Assembly (NCBI GenBank): GCA_900551505.1
Contig: URWK01000085.1
Location: 1-5,989, forward strand
Direction: 5' to 3'
Origin: an uncultured Ruminococcus sp.
Lineage (GTDB): Bacteria; Bacillota; Clostridia; Oscillospirales; Ruminococcaceae
Length of the DNA: 5,989 nucleotides
Shown piece by piece: positions 5,114-5,989 of the stretch (positions within the stretch are counted from its first letter, which is position 1; each line of letters opens with the position of its first letter). The notes beneath the pieces are model-generated. The model searched no databases, was not told the origin of the DNA, and saw only the letters and a list, made by a program, of their open reading frames with translations. A program made the translations under genes and the position numbers.

Positions 5114-5857
5114 ATGTCAGGACATTCAAAATGGAATAATATCAAACGTAAAAAAGAAGCTACAGATGCTGTAAAAGGTAAAATCTTCACAAAGATAGGC
5201 AGAGAAATTACAGTTTGTGTAAAGGAAAGCGGCGGCGACCCGGCTTCAAACTCAAAGCTTCGTGACCTTATCGCAAAGGCTAAGTCAAATAACGTGCCGA
5301 ATGACAACATTGAAAGAGTTATCAAGAAAGCTATGGGCGATGGTGACAAGAACAATTATGAAACAATGATTTATGAAGGTTATGGTCCAAGCGGTGTAGC
5401 CGTAATTGTTGAATGCCTTACAGACAACAAGAACAGAACTGCGGGCGATGTCCGCCACTATTTCGATAAATTCGGCGGAAACCTCGGAACAAGCGGTTGC
5501 GTATCATTCATGTTCTCTACAAAGGGAATTGTAATTATCGAAAATAACGGACTTGACGAAGATACGGTAATGGAAGACTGCTTTGAATACGGTGCGGACG
5601 ACCTTTCAGTAGAAGACGAAACTATTGAAATTTCCTGCCCACCCGCAGAACTTCACAATCTCAGAGAAGGACTTGAAAGCAAGGGCTACAAGGTTCTTTC
5701 GGCAGAAACAGACAGGATTCCGGCAACATATACAGACCTTACAGACGAGGAAAGCATAAAGAAGATGAATCTTTTGCTTGAACACCTCGAAGACAACGAT
5801 GACGTTCAGAACGTATATCACAACTGGAATATGCCTGAAGAAGAAACAGAAGACTAA
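5114..5857 (+). CDS. yebC: YebC/PmpR (TACO1) family protein
   Basis: Member of the YebC/TACO1 family. Older work treats these as transcriptional regulators (PmpR); mitochondrial TACO1 and recent bacterial studies point to a translation factor that helps ribosomes through difficult sequences such as proline runs. The 247 residues match the family length. Hallmarks are the N-terminal MSGHSKWNNIKRKK (1-14), GKIFTKIGREI (22-32), EGYGP at 88-92, TDNKNRTAGDVRH at 103-115 and GGNLGTSGCVSFMF at 121-134. The acidic C-terminus (PEEETED) is common in the family. GGAGG (5099-5103) is 10 bases before the ATG. It is the last gene of the run; no proper terminator can be seen after it because the sequence becomes low-complexity 27 bases beyond the stop. 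Confidence 0.95.
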   Translation: MSGHSKWNNIKRKKEATDAVKGKIFTKIGREITVCVKESGGDPASNSKLRDLIAKAKSNNVPNDNIERVIKKAMGDGDKNNYETMIYEGYGPSGVAVIVECLTDNKNRTAGDVRHYFDKFGGNLGTSGCVSFMFSTKGIVIIENNGLDEDTVMEDCFEYGADDLSVEDETIEISCPPAELHNLREGLESKGYKVLSAETDRIPATYTDLTDEESIKKMNLLLEHLEDNDDVQNVYHNWNMPEEETED

Positions 5858-5883
5858 TTTTTAGTATAGTATAACGGGAAGTT

Positions 5884-5928
5884 CGGGGGGGGGGGGGGGG
5901 GCGGGCGCCGCCCCCCCCCCCCCCCCCG
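5884..5928. other. Perfect G-run/C-run palindrome, probable assembly artefact
   Basis: C5884 and 17 G (5885-5901) are mirrored by 17 C (5911-5927) and G5928. The core CGGGCGCCG (5902-5910) adds three more pairs over a GCG loop, giving a 21 bp perfect hairpin in 45 bases. Nothing else in the window has this composition. Long G runs with a fold-back complement near a contig end are typical of poly-G base-calling or inverted-read artefacts. A real terminator or G-quadruplex element is much less likely. Confidence 0.75.
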
Positions 5929-5989
5929 AGGGAGAAAAAACAAAAAGGGGGGGTGGGGTGAGAGAAAGAGAGAAATTAATATTTATATT
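5929..5989. other. Low-complexity G/A tract and AT tail, probably unreliable sequence
   Basis: From 5929 to 5975 the + strand is G and A except for one C (5941) and two T (5954, 5959), including G runs of 7 and 4. The last 14 bases are AT only. No open frame or signal is visible. Taken with the neighbouring palindrome, it is best regarded as degraded contig-end sequence. Confidence 0.6.

Noticed and set aside
4729..5355. Minus-strand frame of 208 codons opposite the hypothetical gene and yebC
   Set aside because: It is rich in Ser, Phe and Leu as expected from the complement of helical coding sequence, has no family motif, and lies across two well supported genes with their own ribosome binding sites.
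5853..5866. Small palindrome ACTAA/TTAGT at the yebC stop as a terminator
   Set aside because: Only 5 weak pairs and no T-run afterwards; not enough for a call.

Overview
The window looks like a piece of chromosome from a low-to-moderate GC Gram-positive anaerobe, most likely a gut clostridium of the Ruminococcus/Oscillospiraceae type. Three things support this: the gene order rplU-prp-rpmA-obg-mrnC; an L27 protein made with a Firmicutes-type N-terminal extension next to its dedicated protease Prp; and strong purine-rich ribosome binding sites throughout. The genus is an inference from gene content and protein style, not from a marker comparison. There is no sign of phage, transposon, CRISPR, tRNA or rRNA sequence.

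Left arm (1-1592, minus strand): an operon of three genes reading leftward. First is a zinc-ribbon protein with a hydrophobic central segment. It overlaps by one base (TAATG) with a ribonuclease Z gene. Then comes the 5' end of an alpha/beta hydrolase gene (lysophospholipase-like), cut by the window edge. A near-consensus promoter (TTGACA, 17 bp, TACAAT; 1629-1657) drives the operon.

Intergenic control region (1593-1902): divergent promoters lie back to back. Between them is an imperfect inverted repeat (1731-1764). The rightward promoter (1786-1815) is followed by a structured 5' leader before rplU that fits the position of the Firmicutes ribosomal protein L21 leader. Its hairpin can be drawn as mutually exclusive with a pairing that covers the rplU ribosome binding site.

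Right arm (1903-5857, plus strand): rplU (L21), prp (L27-processing cysteine protease) and rpmA (L27) form the first unit, closed by a good intrinsic terminator at 2920-2955. Then follow obg (ribosome assembly GTPase), mrnC (Mini-RNase III, 23S rRNA maturation), a 111-residue protein that I do not recognise, and yebC (translation-associated TACO1 family). Almost everything here concerns the large ribosomal subunit or translation, and RNase Z on the other strand matures tRNA. This gives the unknown small gene a plausible ribosome-related context.

Right end (5858-5989): after yebC the sequence becomes a run of 17 G, a short core and 17 C that together form a perfect palindrome, then an almost pure G/A tract. 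This looks like an assembly or sequencing artefact at a contig end, so I would not trust the last ~105 bases as genome sequence.

I did not find a clearly undescribed system. The best leads are the L21 leader switch, the hairpin between prp and rpmA, the inverted repeat before obg, and the unknown gene between mrnC and yebC.
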